Shown here piece after piece: positions 1 to 6,410 of a stretch of 8,633 nucleotides of DNA. Source of the DNA: DATAYF01 sp036272735 (GTDB lineage: Bacteria; Chloroflexota; Ktedonobacteria; Ktedonobacterales; Ktedonobacteraceae); NCBI GenBank assembly GCA_036272735.1, contig DATAYF010000749.1:1-8633 (forward strand), written 5' to 3'. The position numbers and the translations under genes are program-made. Position 1 is the stretch's first letter; every line of letters starts with the position of its first letter. Under the pieces are notes generated by a model that was not told the origin of the DNA, made no database searches, and saw only the letters and a program-made list of their open reading frames with translations.

Positions 1-534
1 AACACGACGACAGGGAAGGTTTCAAACACCATACAACAGAAATTCGAGACGAATGTAAGCGTGCTCTCGTGGTCACCAGATCACACACGACTTGCGATAG
101 CAGACGGCAATGGCTTCATCACCATCTGGAATATTGCGCAAGGCCACCCAGTAGCAATCTACGGCTGGTACAGCACAAGAAGGGATGACGTAGCAGTTAT
201 CATATGGTCCCCCAACGGCAAATACATTGCATCGAGTAGCAGTAACGAAACAACTGTAGAAGTGTGGGAAGCAGCAACCGGAAAGGACATACTCAGGTAT
301 TATGGGCACCGAAACTTTGTTGATGCCGTAGCATGGTCGCCCGATGGCAAACGTCTTGCTACCGGCAGCACCGATAATACTGCTCAGGTCTGGGATGCAC
401 TGACAGGGGACAATGCCAGCATATATCAGGGACATCAGGATAGGGTACTGGCGGTAGCATGGTCGCCCGATGGCAAGTATGTCGCGTCGGGGAGTGGAGA
501 CGCAACGACACAAATCTGGCTGGCTCCAGAATAA
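1..534 (+). CDS. WD40-repeat protein, C-terminal part (5' end outside window)
   Basis: The frame is open from base 1 with no start needed, so the gene begins upstream. The 177 visible residues contain about four WD40 blades, each with a WSPDGK-type turn and ending in IW or VW (for example VAWSPDGKRLATGS ... AQVWD and VAWSPDGKYVASGS ... TQIW), with GH dipeptides (YYGHRN, YQGHQD) at the expected blade positions. The protein ends right after the last blade, three residues past QIW, as in proteins whose C-terminus is the propeller. WD40 propellers are protein-interaction scaffolds; nothing shows the partner or the N-terminal domain, which in bacteria is often a kinase or a signalling ATPase. It converges on htpG, with 63 bp between the two stops. 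The family is sure; the specific role is unknown. Confidence 0.93.
   Translation, partial: NTTTGKVSNTIQQKFETNVSVLSWSPDHTRLAIADGNGFITIWNIAQGHPVAIYGWYSTRRDDVAVIIWSPNGKYIASSSSNETTVEVWEAATGKDILRYYGHRNFVDAVAWSPDGKRLATGSTDNTAQVWDALTGDNASIYQGHQDRVLAVAWSPDGKYVASGSGDATTQIWLAPE
328..476 (+). repeat. Two identical 23-bp copies inside the WD40 coding region
   Basis: Bases 328-350 and 454-476 are identical (GTAGCATGGTCGCC continuing through CGATGGCAA), 126 bp or 42 codons apart. That is one WD40 module. They encode VAWSPDGK. Identity at the third codon positions suggests recent duplication or conversion of a blade, as is common in highly repetitive WD40 genes. Confidence 0.8.
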
Positions 535-597
535 AGGAAAATGGCTACCATCCAGGTACTCATAAGAGTCACAGGAGATAGCCATCCATCTAAAAAG

Positions 598-2478
598 CTA
601 GAGTTGGGCAAGCAAATTGTTGACGCGTGCCACAAATCCGACGGGATCTGTAAGTTCCTCGCCTCCGCTCAATATCGACTGTTCCAGCAGCACATTGGCC
701 CAATCCGAGAAGCGCTGTGTATCTTGCTCATTTTTCATTCTGGCAATGATCGGATGCTGTGGGTTCACCTCCAAGATTGGCTTCACGTCTGGCACAACCT
801 GGCCGCTCGATTGCAGCAAACGTCTCAAGTTGGGATCGATGCCGAACTCATCAGTGACCAGGCAGGCAGGCGAGGTCGTCAGGCGGGTCGCGACACGCAC
901 CTCTTTGACCTTATCACCAAGGGTATCCTTGATACGATCAAGTAGGTCCTTGGACTCGGTAGCAAGCTTTTGCTGCTCCTCTTTCTCCTGCGCATCCTCG
1001 AATTTACTGAGATCAACCTCGCCTTTTGATATCGATTGCAGCTTTTTGCCCTTGTATTCCTGCAATTCTGACCCGACGATATAATCGACCGGATCGGTCA
1101 TCAACAGCACCTCAAGGTTTTTCTTCTTAAAGATTTCCAGCAAAGGGCTATTTTTCGCTGAGCCAAAGTTCTCGGCCACCAGGTAATAGATCGTGTCTTG
1201 CTTCTCCGGCATACGAGCAATGTAGGTATCCAGAGAAACATCTTGCACATCGCCTGTAGACGCCGAGGTGGCAAAGCGCAAAAGTGAAGCGATGGTCTCG
1301 TGGTTGGCATGATCCTCGTAGAGACCCTCCTTGAGCACACGCCCAAACTCTTTCCAGAACGTGGCATACTTCTCTGGCTCATTACTAACCAGGTCGGTCA
1401 GCAGGCCCAGGATCTTTTTCGCGGAAGTGGAGCGTATAGTATCAATCAAGCGATTTTGCTGTAAAATTTCGCGCGAAACGTTCAACGGCAGATCGCTCGA
1501 ATCGATGATGCCACGTACAAAGCGCAGGTAATGCGGCATCAACTTCTCGGCGTCATCCATAATGAAGACACGACGGACGTAGAGCTTGACGCCATGATGC
1601 ACCTCACGGGTGTAAAGATCAAAGGGCGCAGTCTCTGGAAGGTACAATAGCAATGTGTACTCATGCGTCCCCTCCATACGACTGTGCACATACGCGAGTG
1701 GGTCGTTAAAGTCATGCGCGATATGCTTGTAGAACTCTTTGTACTGCTCATCGGTAATGTCGTTTTTAGAGCGCGTCCACAGCGCAGAAGCCTGGTTCAC
1801 GACCTCGTCTGTACCTTCTTTGTCCTTCTCTTCCGACTTCATGACGATGGGCAGCATAATATGATCGGAATATTTGCGTACGACCGAGCGCAGGTAGTAG
1901 CCGCTCAGCAGCTCGTCCTCACCTTCGCGCAGGTGCAGGATCACTTCGGTGCCGCGACCCGGTTTCTCAACGCTCTCGATACTATAATCGCCATGACCCT
2001 CAGACTCCCAACGTACCCCTTCGCTCGCTGGCAAACCAGCCTTACGGGTAATCAACGTCACGCGCTCGGCAACCACGAAAGCAGAATAGAATCCGACGCC
2101 AAATTGACCGATCAAGTTGGTATCTTTCTTTTGGTCGCCAGTTAAGGATTGAAAAAACTCACGTGTGCCAGATTTGGCGATGGTGCCAATATGCTCGATC
2201 ACGTCCTGACGGCTCATACCGATGCCATTATCAGCTACGGTAATCGTACGCGCCTCTTTATCGTAGGAAATGCGGATTTTGAAATCAGCATCGCTCTCAT
2301 ACAATGCAGAGTCGGAAAGCGCATCGAAACGCAAGGTATCGATAGCGTCCGACGCATTTGAGACCAATTCACGCAAAAATATTTCTTTATTGCTGTATAA
2401 CGAGTGGACCATCAGGTCCAACAACTGTTTTACTTCCGCCTGAAAACCCAGCGTCTCTTTATGAGTGTCAACAGTCAT
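598..2478 (-). CDS. htpG: Hsp90-family molecular chaperone HtpG
   Basis: 626 residues, close to the usual length of bacterial HtpG, a homodimeric ATP-dependent cytosolic chaperone that remodels client proteins. The GHKL ATPase domain is clear: FLRELVSNASDA with E37 and N41, DNGIGM at 83-88, and the lid/glycine motif GQFGVGFYSAF at 124-134. The middle domain carries NVSREILQQNRL, which holds the arginine that contacts ATP gamma-phosphate in the family. The C-terminal dimerisation domain is complete and lacks the eukaryotic MEEVD tail. The ATG at 2478 is preceded by GGAGG with a 7-nt spacer (2486-2490). It is divergent from the reductase gene and convergent with the WD40 gene, so it is probably monocistronic. 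No CIRCE operator is seen upstream. No damage is visible in the reading frame. Confidence 0.98.
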   Translation of the reverse strand: MTVDTHKETLGFQAEVKQLLDLMVHSLYSNKEIFLRELVSNASDAIDTLRFDALSDSALYESDADFKIRISYDKEARTITVADNGIGMSRQDVIEHIGTIAKSGTREFFQSLTGDQKKDTNLIGQFGVGFYSAFVVAERVTLITRKAGLPASEGVRWESEGHGDYSIESVEKPGRGTEVILHLREGEDELLSGYYLRSVVRKYSDHIMLPIVMKSEEKDKEGTDEVVNQASALWTRSKNDITDEQYKEFYKHIAHDFNDPLAYVHSRMEGTHEYTLLLYLPETAPFDLYTREVHHGVKLYVRRVFIMDDAEKLMPHYLRFVRGIIDSSDLPLNVSREILQQNRLIDTIRSTSAKKILGLLTDLVSNEPEKYATFWKEFGRVLKEGLYEDHANHETIASLLRFATSASTGDVQDVSLDTYIARMPEKQDTIYYLVAENFGSAKNSPLLEIFKKKNLEVLLMTDPVDYIVGSELQEYKGKKLQSISKGEVDLSKFEDAQEKEEQQKLATESKDLLDRIKDTLGDKVKEVRVATRLTTSPACLVTDEFGIDPNLRRLLQSSGQVVPDVKPILEVNPQHPIIARMKNEQDTQRFSDWANVLLEQSILSGGEELTDPVGFVARVNNLLAQL

Positions 2479-2529
2479 GCAAAAACCTCCAACGCAAACG
2501 AACTATGCTTACGAATAATCCCTGACCCA

Positions 2530-2538
2530 TATATAGCA
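2530..2538 (-). promoter_or_regulatory. Possible extended -10 box of htpG
   Basis: Read on the minus strand this is TGCTATATA, an extended -10 (TGn then TATATA), about 52 bp upstream of the htpG ATG. No good -35 lies at the right distance, which is tolerated with extended -10 promoters. It is a sequence match only. Confidence 0.4.
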
Positions 2539-2547
2539 CATCTACTA

Positions 2548-2587
2548 TTAGAATGGCGCAGGATAAACATTAGAGAAACGTTAGAAT
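2548..2587. promoter_or_regulatory. Three phased TTAGA(A/G) repeats between htpG and the reductase gene
   Basis: TTAGAAT at 2548, TTAGAGA at 2570 and TTAGAAT at 2581 lie 22 and 11 bp apart, so all three would face the same side of the helix. They sit upstream of the candidate htpG -10 and about 85 bp or more upstream of the reductase start, a place where an activator or repressor of one or both divergent genes could bind. The regulator is unknown and chance is possible for so short a motif. Confidence 0.3.
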
Positions 2588-2672
2588 TTCGCTGCTCCGC
2601 AACGAATCCCTTGACGTCGTACCGCATTATGTTCAGTAGTATATAGATGGGCATTTAAAAAAGGAGTAAATT

Positions 2673-3533
2673 ATGGCAATTCCTAAACTTGCGTTTGGAC
2701 ATACCGGCCATGTAAGCACACGAACTATTTTTGGAGCGGCGTCGCTCGGTTCAGTAACCCAGGCAGAGGCAGATCGCACACTGGAAGTACTGTTGAAGTA
2801 TGGTGTTAACCACATCGACGTAGCCGCAAGCTATGGCGATGCCGAGCTACGCATCGCTCCCTGGCTGGCACAACGTCGCTCAGAATTTTTCGTCGCCACG
2901 AAAACCGGCGCGCGTACAGCTAAAGAGGCGACAGAAGAGCTACACCGTTCGCTTGAACGAATGGGCATCGATTATGTCGATTTATGGCAATTTCATAATC
3001 TTGCCGATCCGATTGAATGGGATACCGCGCTGAGTCCTGGTGGTGTACTGGACGCGGCACGCGAAGCGAAACGTCAGGGTCTGGTGAAAGCCATCGGCGT
3101 CACCGGACATGGCTTACAAATAGCGGGCACGCACCGCCGCAGCCTTGAACGCTTCGATTTTGACTCGGTGCTGCTCCCATACAACTACATTACCATGCAA
3201 ACGCCCTACTACGCCGAAAACTTCAATGCGCTGCAAGCCACCTGCCAGGAGCGCAATATCGCGGTGCAGACCATCAAATCGATTGCCTATAGACCCTGGT
3301 TGGGTAGAGAGCGTACAGCTTCAACATGGTACGAACCACTGCGAGATCAAACAGACATTGATCTCGCGGTACATTGGGTGTTGGGCAGACCTGGCATCTT
3401 CCTGAACACTGTGGGTGATATTCACGTACTACCCAAAGTGCTAGATGCCGCCAGCCGCTTTGAAAAGGCCACGCCGGATGAAGCCATGCAACAACTGGTC
3501 GCACGTCTCGGCGCACAACCCTTGTTTGTGTAG
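2673..3533 (+). CDS. Aldo/keto reductase family oxidoreductase
   Basis: 286 residues with the AKR catalytic tetrad in order: D49 and Y54 (HIDVAASYG), K77 (FVATKTG) and H108 (LWQFHN). The fold starts at GHTGHVSTRTIFGAASLG and includes the LERMGIDYVDLW strand typical of the family. AKRs are soluble TIM-barrel NAD(P)H-dependent enzymes that reduce aldehydes or ketones; the substrate cannot be read from the sequence. The protein is at the short end for the family (about 280-340) and appears complete. ATG at 2673 follows AAGGAG (2661-2666) with a 6-nt spacer. A TTGACG at 2611-2616 could be the -35, but its best -10 partner (TAGTAT at 2637) is too far at 20 bp, so no promoter is called. It converges on moxR across a strong palindrome. 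Confidence 0.95.
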   Translation: MAIPKLAFGHTGHVSTRTIFGAASLGSVTQAEADRTLEVLLKYGVNHIDVAASYGDAELRIAPWLAQRRSEFFVATKTGARTAKEATEELHRSLERMGIDYVDLWQFHNLADPIEWDTALSPGGVLDAAREAKRQGLVKAIGVTGHGLQIAGTHRRSLERFDFDSVLLPYNYITMQTPYYAENFNALQATCQERNIAVQTIKSIAYRPWLGRERTASTWYEPLRDQTDIDLAVHWVLGRPGIFLNTVGDIHVLPKVLDAASRFEKATPDEAMQQLVARLGAQPLFV

Positions 3534-3547
3534 GACGAGCAACAAAC

Positions 3548-3565
3548 ATGCCCCATTGTGGGCAT
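3548..3565 (+). other. Small hairpin after the reductase stop
   Basis: ATGCCC (3548-3553) and GGGCAT (3560-3565) are perfect inverted arms around CATTGT. It lies 14 bp after the stop and just before the larger terminator palindrome. There is no T-run behind it, so it is not called a terminator itself. Confidence 0.35.
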
Positions 3566-3571
3566 AAATTG

Positions 3572-3622
3572 ATAAAATAGTGGTGGGAAGCTCTCTAAGA
3601 GAACTTCCCACCACTATTTTAT
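3572..3622. terminator. Bidirectional intrinsic terminator between reductase and moxR genes
   Basis: Bases 3572-3590 (ATAAAATAGTGGTGGGAAG) are exactly complementary to 3604-3622, a 19-bp perfect stem. The 13-base centre holds a further 4-bp stem (TCTC/GAGA around TAA). The GC-rich core is flanked by ATTTTAT on the plus strand and by the same sequence on the minus strand, so it can end transcripts from both sides. It starts 38 bp after the reductase stop and ends 21 bp after the moxR stop (minus sense). Confidence 0.9.
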
Positions 3623-3643
3623 GTGCAAGGCTATAGGAAATTC

Positions 3644-4633
3644 TTAGTAGTTGGCTGCTGAGACTGTGGTTTCGACGGGAACAGGCACGTTCTGCATAAT
3701 CTCTTGCACAATCTCCCTGGTTCTCTGGCCACGCATGCGTGTGCGGGATGTCGTAATTAAGCGATGAGCAAGCACGCTGGGGGCCAGGAACTTTACGTCA
3801 TCAGGCACCACATAGTCACGTCCCTGGATCGCAGCATACGCTTCACAGGCACGATACAACGCCAATGTGCCACGCGGACTAACACCAAGCTGAATGGCCG
3901 CGTGTTCTCGCGTAGCTCGCACGATTGCCAGGACATAGCGCTCCACCTCTGGTTGCCACTGCACCTGGCGAATCACGTGCTGCAAGGCGACGATCTGCTC
4001 GGTACTCATCACCGGCTGCAACTCCTCAAGCGGCTCTGCATGCTTAAAGCGATGCAAGATAGTCTGCTCTTCATCATCGGAGGGATAGCCTATGTGCACA
4101 CGCAACAAAAAGCGATCAAGTTGCGCTTCGGGTAAGGGAAACGTTCCTTCTAGCTCAATCGGGTTCTGCGTTGCCAGCACAAAAAAAGGTCTGGGAAGCA
4201 GCATACTCTCGCGCTCAACGGTCACCTGGCGCTCCGCCATCGCCTCGAGTAAAGCCGATTGCGTGCGTGGCGTTGTACGGTTCACCTCATCGACCAGTAG
4301 CACATGCGCGAAAAGGGGGCCGCGCCGAAACACAAATTCGTTCCGGCTCTGATCAAAATAGCTCACCCCAATAATGTCGGTAGGTAACAGATCGGGCGTC
4401 CCCTGGACACGCTGGAAGGTTGCTCCCAGGGAACGCGCGAGGGACTTTGCCATGACGGTCTTGCCCATACCCGGAACATCCTCAAGCAGCACGTGACCAT
4501 CACTCAAAAGAGCCACCAGCAGCAGGTCAATAACTTCTCGCTTCCCAACGATAACTTGTGCCACGTTTTCGCGGACAGCATCAGCCAATTGCTGCACTGC
4601 TTGCAATGAGGGAACAAAGGCTTCTCCTGACAT
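3644..4633 (-). CDS. MoxR-family AAA+ ATPase
   Basis: 329 residues, the usual length for MoxR ATPases. Walker A is DVPGMGKT at 52-59 (K58), Walker B LLVDE at 112-116, sensor 1 ATQNP at 154-158 (N157), and the family signature EGTFPLPEAQLDRFL follows at 162-176. The C-terminal lid with VSPRG is present. MoxR proteins are chaperone-like ATPases that activate or assemble partner proteins and are normally followed by a DUF58/von Willebrand gene and often a transglutaminase gene. Here the gene is followed only by a terminator and a convergent reductase, so no downstream partner exists in this locus. ATG at 4633 has GGAGAG (4643-4648) 9 nt upstream. Start and family are firm; the client protein is unknown. 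Confidence 0.96.
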   Translation of the reverse strand: MSGEAFVPSLQAVQQLADAVRENVAQVIVGKREVIDLLLVALLSDGHVLLEDVPGMGKTVMAKSLARSLGATFQRVQGTPDLLPTDIIGVSYFDQSRNEFVFRRGPLFAHVLLVDEVNRTTPRTQSALLEAMAERQVTVERESMLLPRPFFVLATQNPIELEGTFPLPEAQLDRFLLRVHIGYPSDDEEQTILHRFKHAEPLEELQPVMSTEQIVALQHVIRQVQWQPEVERYVLAIVRATREHAAIQLGVSPRGTLALYRACEAYAAIQGRDYVVPDDVKFLAPSVLAHRLITTSRTRMRGQRTREIVQEIMQNVPVPVETTVSAANY

Positions 4634-4958
4634 GAGTGAACACTCTCCAATCCAGCAACATCAATATAAAATATTCTTCCTATGCTCTTGAATGCTCTTA
4701 TGCCAAACCCCTAAGCCTCTACCATGGCTGGCGCTGTGCACTCAGGGGTAAAGAGCAAATAACGCTGCGAAGTAGCATACTCATAATATCAACCATACAA
4801 GTATAACATGAAGCATAGCAACATTCCAGGCAAAAGCGAGATGGCCCCGTTTGTATGGTGTACAATAAATACTGCCTACAGGTGTGAATAATCTGGCTTT
4901 AAAAGCTTGTCTCTGCTGATGTTTTGCGTTTTTGACACCTCAATTGACACCTTATGTA
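4634..4958. other. 325-bp intergenic region upstream of moxR, no gene seen
   Basis: It should hold the moxR promoter on the minus strand, but no convincing -35/-10 pair stands out. Two direct copies of ATGCTCTT (4682-4689, 4692-4699) lie exactly 10 bp apart, 49-66 bp upstream of the moxR start. ACCATACAA at 4792-4800 recurs inverted at 4851-4859. Near the IS boundary TTGACACCT occurs twice (4932-4940 and 4944-4952). Confidence 0.5.
4956..4958. repeat. Target-site duplication, left copy (GTA)
   Basis: GTA directly left of the left inverted repeat matches GTA at 6297-6299 directly right of the right one. Three-base duplications are normal for IS3-family insertion. Three bases alone could match by chance, but the position is exact. 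Confidence 0.6.
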
Positions 4959-4985
4959 TGGAGTGCCCCCTTAAAATCCATACCA
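4959..4985 (+). repeat. IS left inverted repeat
   Basis: 27 bp starting TGGAGTGCCCCCTT and ending CCATACCA. It agrees with the reverse complement of 6270-6296 at 21 of 27 positions; the mismatches are concentrated at positions 14-19. It ends 8 bp before the orfB stop codon. Confidence 0.88.
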
Positions 4986-4993
4986 CTCCTACA

Positions 4994-5812
4994 CTAACAC
5001 TTGAGAGAGTTCTCTTCAAACTCATCGGGAGGCACATAATCTAACGAGGAGTGAAGACGTTTGGCATTGTAGACATCCTCCAGAAAGGTCTGCAAGTGTT
5101 CTTGTGCCTCCTCAAAGGTCTGGTACCGATGCACGTAGACCTCCTCATATTTCACCGTCTTGAAAAAGCTCTCTGCCCGTGCATTCTCAGTGGCTTGTCC
5201 TGGCGCGGACATGCTGATCTGGGCACCAACACATTGAAGACGCTGCACGTAGGCAAAGCTGCAATATTGCCGGCCCCGGTCAGAGTGGTGGATCAAACCG
5301 GGAGCGAGCTGGCGCACTCGTAAAGCCATCTCCAACGCCTGGAGCGGCAAACTGGTATCCATCTTGCGCGACAGGCTCCAGCCAAGGCATTTGCGTGAGT
5401 GTGCATCCAGAACACAGGCGAGGTACACAAAGCCCTCGGGCAAGCGCACATAGGTCAAATCCGCCACCCAACATTGATTGAGTGCCTTGATAGGCAACTC
5501 CTTGATCAAATTCGGATAGACCGGCTCGCCATGATGGGAGTCGGTGGTATGAACGTATCTCGGTTTACGCCGACAATTCAAGCCCGTCTGCCGCATGACG
5601 CGTTCCACTCGCTTGTGATTGATCTTCCACCCCTCTCGTTTGAGCGCTTTCGTCATGCGCCGATACCCATAGCCTGCAAAGTCTTTCCGTAACTCTTGCA
5701 GGGCCTGACATAACGATTGATCGTGCTCCTGTTGGGCAGAGGGACGACGATGGTGGTAATACCATTGCCGGTTGAGGCAGGAGCAACGCGCACAACTTGC
5801 GTACCGACACAC
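4994..5812 (-). CDS. IS3-family transposase OrfB, DDE integrase domain
   Basis: 272 residues from a GTG at 5812. An HTH_21-like region (RKDFAGYGYRRMTKALKREG, residues 42-61) is followed by an rve-type integrase core. The catalytic triad is D118 (CWVADLTYV), D178 (HHSDRGRQY) and E214 (NARAESFFKT), with exactly 35 residues between the last two. The C-terminus YNAKRLHSSLDYVPPDEFE is typical of IS3 transposases. It cuts and joins IS ends, normally as an OrfAB fusion. The odd point is the N-terminus: MCRYASCARCSC is an unlikely protein start, while the overlapping -1 frame (LMPSVSVRKLCALL at about 5822-5781) reads like the true start. A single extra base near 5779-5783 would join them. The catalytic domain itself is intact. 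Confidence 0.93.
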   Translation of the reverse strand: MCRYASCARCSCLNRQWYYHHRRPSAQQEHDQSLCQALQELRKDFAGYGYRRMTKALKREGWKINHKRVERVMRQTGLNCRRKPRYVHTTDSHHGEPVYPNLIKELPIKALNQCWVADLTYVRLPEGFVYLACVLDAHSRKCLGWSLSRKMDTSLPLQALEMALRVRQLAPGLIHHSDRGRQYCSFAYVQRLQCVGAQISMSAPGQATENARAESFFKTVKYEEVYVHRYQTFEEAQEHLQTFLEDVYNAKRLHSSLDYVPPDEFEENSLKC

Positions 5813-5885
5813 TCGGCATCAGCTCCCGTAGCCGCTCGATCAGGGCGTGCCGCTGTTGGACGGAAGCTGATGCCAGGCTTTTTTT
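5770..5885 (-). pseudogene. OrfA-OrfB junction: A7 slippery run followed by a probable one-base frameshift
   Basis: On the minus strand orfA reads CTA AAA AAA GCC (T7 at 5879-5885 on the plus strand), the kind of A-run used for -1 frameshifting in IS3 elements. Slipping -1 continues as ASVQQRHALIERLRELMPSV then SVRKLCALL, which looks like the beginning of OrfB, but this frame then runs into PQPAMVLPPSSS and ends at 5565 without the catalytic domain. The domain (NRQWYYHHRRPS onward) is in the orfA frame. Removing one C at about 5779-5782 would give ALLCLNRQWYY. I infer an inactivating insertion or a sequencing error. Confidence 0.7.
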
Positions 5886-6187
5886 AGCAGATCGACCTCA
5901 GAGCGCAGCCGTTCCATCTCCAGCGCCTGCTGTCCACAGAGTCGTTCGAGACATCCGACCTGCTCTTGCTCCGTCTGCGGTCGCTCGACTTTTGGCGGAA
6001 ACTGGGTGACCCGGCTAGAAACAAAGGCGGCCTCTCCTCGCTCCTGATACTGACGCATCCAGGCATAGAGTAAGCTCCGCGTTACCTGATAATCTCGGCT
6101 GATTTGGGAGATGTTGTGGGTTCCTCTCTTTAGCAAATGAACCATCTGCAACTTGAATTCCCATGAATAGGTTTTGTTGCTCCACAT
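5840..6187 (-). CDS. IS3-family OrfA, HTH DNA-binding protein
   Basis: 115 residues. An N-terminal helix-turn-helix (SWEFKLQMVHLLKRGTHN then ISQISRDYQVTRSLLYAWM, about residues 8-46) binds IS ends, and a C-terminal leucine-zipper-like stretch (LERLCGQQALEMERLRSEVD) serves for multimerisation, both standard in IS3 OrfA. In this family OrfA alone tends to repress and OrfAB transposes. I chose the ATG at 6187 because AAGGAA lies 7 nt upstream (6195-6200); a GTG at 6205 would add six residues but has no such site. The frame ends at 5840, shortly after the A7 slippery run. A consensus TTGACA on the minus strand at 6258-6263 could be its -35, with a poor -10. It lies upstream of orfB and points toward moxR. 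Confidence 0.92.
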   Translation of the reverse strand: MWSNKTYSWEFKLQMVHLLKRGTHNISQISRDYQVTRSLLYAWMRQYQERGEAAFVSSRVTQFPPKVERPQTEQEQVGCLERLCGQQALEMERLRSEVDLLKKAWHQLPSNSGTP

Positions 6188-6215
6188 CGTACGGTTCCTT
6201 TCCACATTTCGTACG
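6181..6215. repeat. Direct repeat over the orfA start region
   Basis: TCCACATCGTACG (6181-6193) and TCCACATTTCGTACG (6201-6215) are direct repeats, each with the palindrome CGTACG. They span the ribosome binding site and the ATG of orfA. They could be an operator for OrfA or a translation-level structure; they could also be chance. Confidence 0.35.
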
Positions 6216-6269
6216 TTCCACCTTTGTTCACGCGGTCCCGCTCACAAGGGTGTCATTTGTCAAAATCCA

Positions 6270-6296
6270 TGGTATGGTTCCGTAGGGGGCATTCCA
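6270..6296 (-). repeat. IS right inverted repeat
   Basis: Read inward (minus strand) it starts TGGAATGCCCCCTACGG and ends CCATACCA, pairing with 4959-4985 at 21 of 27 positions. It lies 83 bp upstream of the chosen orfA start. Confidence 0.88.
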
Positions 6297-6334
6297 GTAT
6301 AAAACTTCCGCTGGAGCGAGCTGGGTAGGGCAAG

Positions 6335-6409
6335 TGGGGCTGAGAGGACTCGAACCTCCGACGTACGGTTTAGGAAACCGAAACGTATTCCAATTGGTGC
6401 TACGAGCCG
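6335..6409 (-). tRNA. tRNA-Arg(CCT)-like sequence, probably degenerate
   Basis: The minus strand has a tRNA-like layout of 75 nt. The T arm is GGAGG-TTCGAGT-CCTCT (one G-T pair). The anticodon arm is CGGT-TTCCTAA-ACCG with T33, anticodon CCT (6374-6372) and A37; the outermost stem pair is T-T. A TA at positions 8-9 and a D-loop-like AATTGG follow the start. The acceptor arm is poor: the 3' strand CAGCCCC would need GGGGCTG, but the 5' side is about CGGCTCG, leaving only four contiguous pairs after a one-base shift. The D stem barely pairs and no CCA is encoded. I therefore think it is a decayed or atypical tRNA rather than a working housekeeping gene. Arg(CCT) is the best identity. Confidence 0.6.
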
Positions 6410-6410
6410 A

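Larger units (their letters stand above)
4959..6296 (-). mobile_element. IS3-family insertion sequence, 1338 bp, full length
   Basis: Both ends start TGGA(G/A)TGCCCCCT and share CCATACCA at the inner edge, in inverted orientation, with 5'-TG and CA-3' tips as in the IS3 family. The element contains orfA and orfB on the minus strand, an A7 slippery run between them, and a 3-bp GTA duplication outside. Size, gene layout and the TGGAxTGCCCC-type end resemble the IS2-like branch of IS3; the subgroup assignment is from memory and unverified. It lies between moxR and the tRNA-like sequence and reads toward moxR. A frame conflict at the start of orfB suggests that this copy can no longer make the OrfAB transposase. 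Confidence 0.92.

Noticed and set aside
541..585. 7-bp inverted repeat ATGGCTA/TAGCCAT between WD40 and htpG stops, considered as terminator
   Set aside because: 31-base loop with only a weak 4-bp inner stem and no T-run; too weak to call.
541..945. 134-residue plus-strand frame just after the WD40 gene
   Set aside because: Almost wholly antisense to htpG, no ribosome binding site, and no recognisable motif; htpG explains the open frame.
1663..2145. 160-residue plus-strand frame inside htpG
   Set aside because: Shadow of the well-supported chaperone gene on the other strand.
2479..2672. CIRCE heat-shock operator upstream of htpG
   Set aside because: No TTAGCACTC-N9-GAGTGCTAA or close variant found in the intergenic region.
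5399..5692. 97-residue plus-strand frame inside the IS
   Set aside because: Antisense to the orfB catalytic domain with no independent support.
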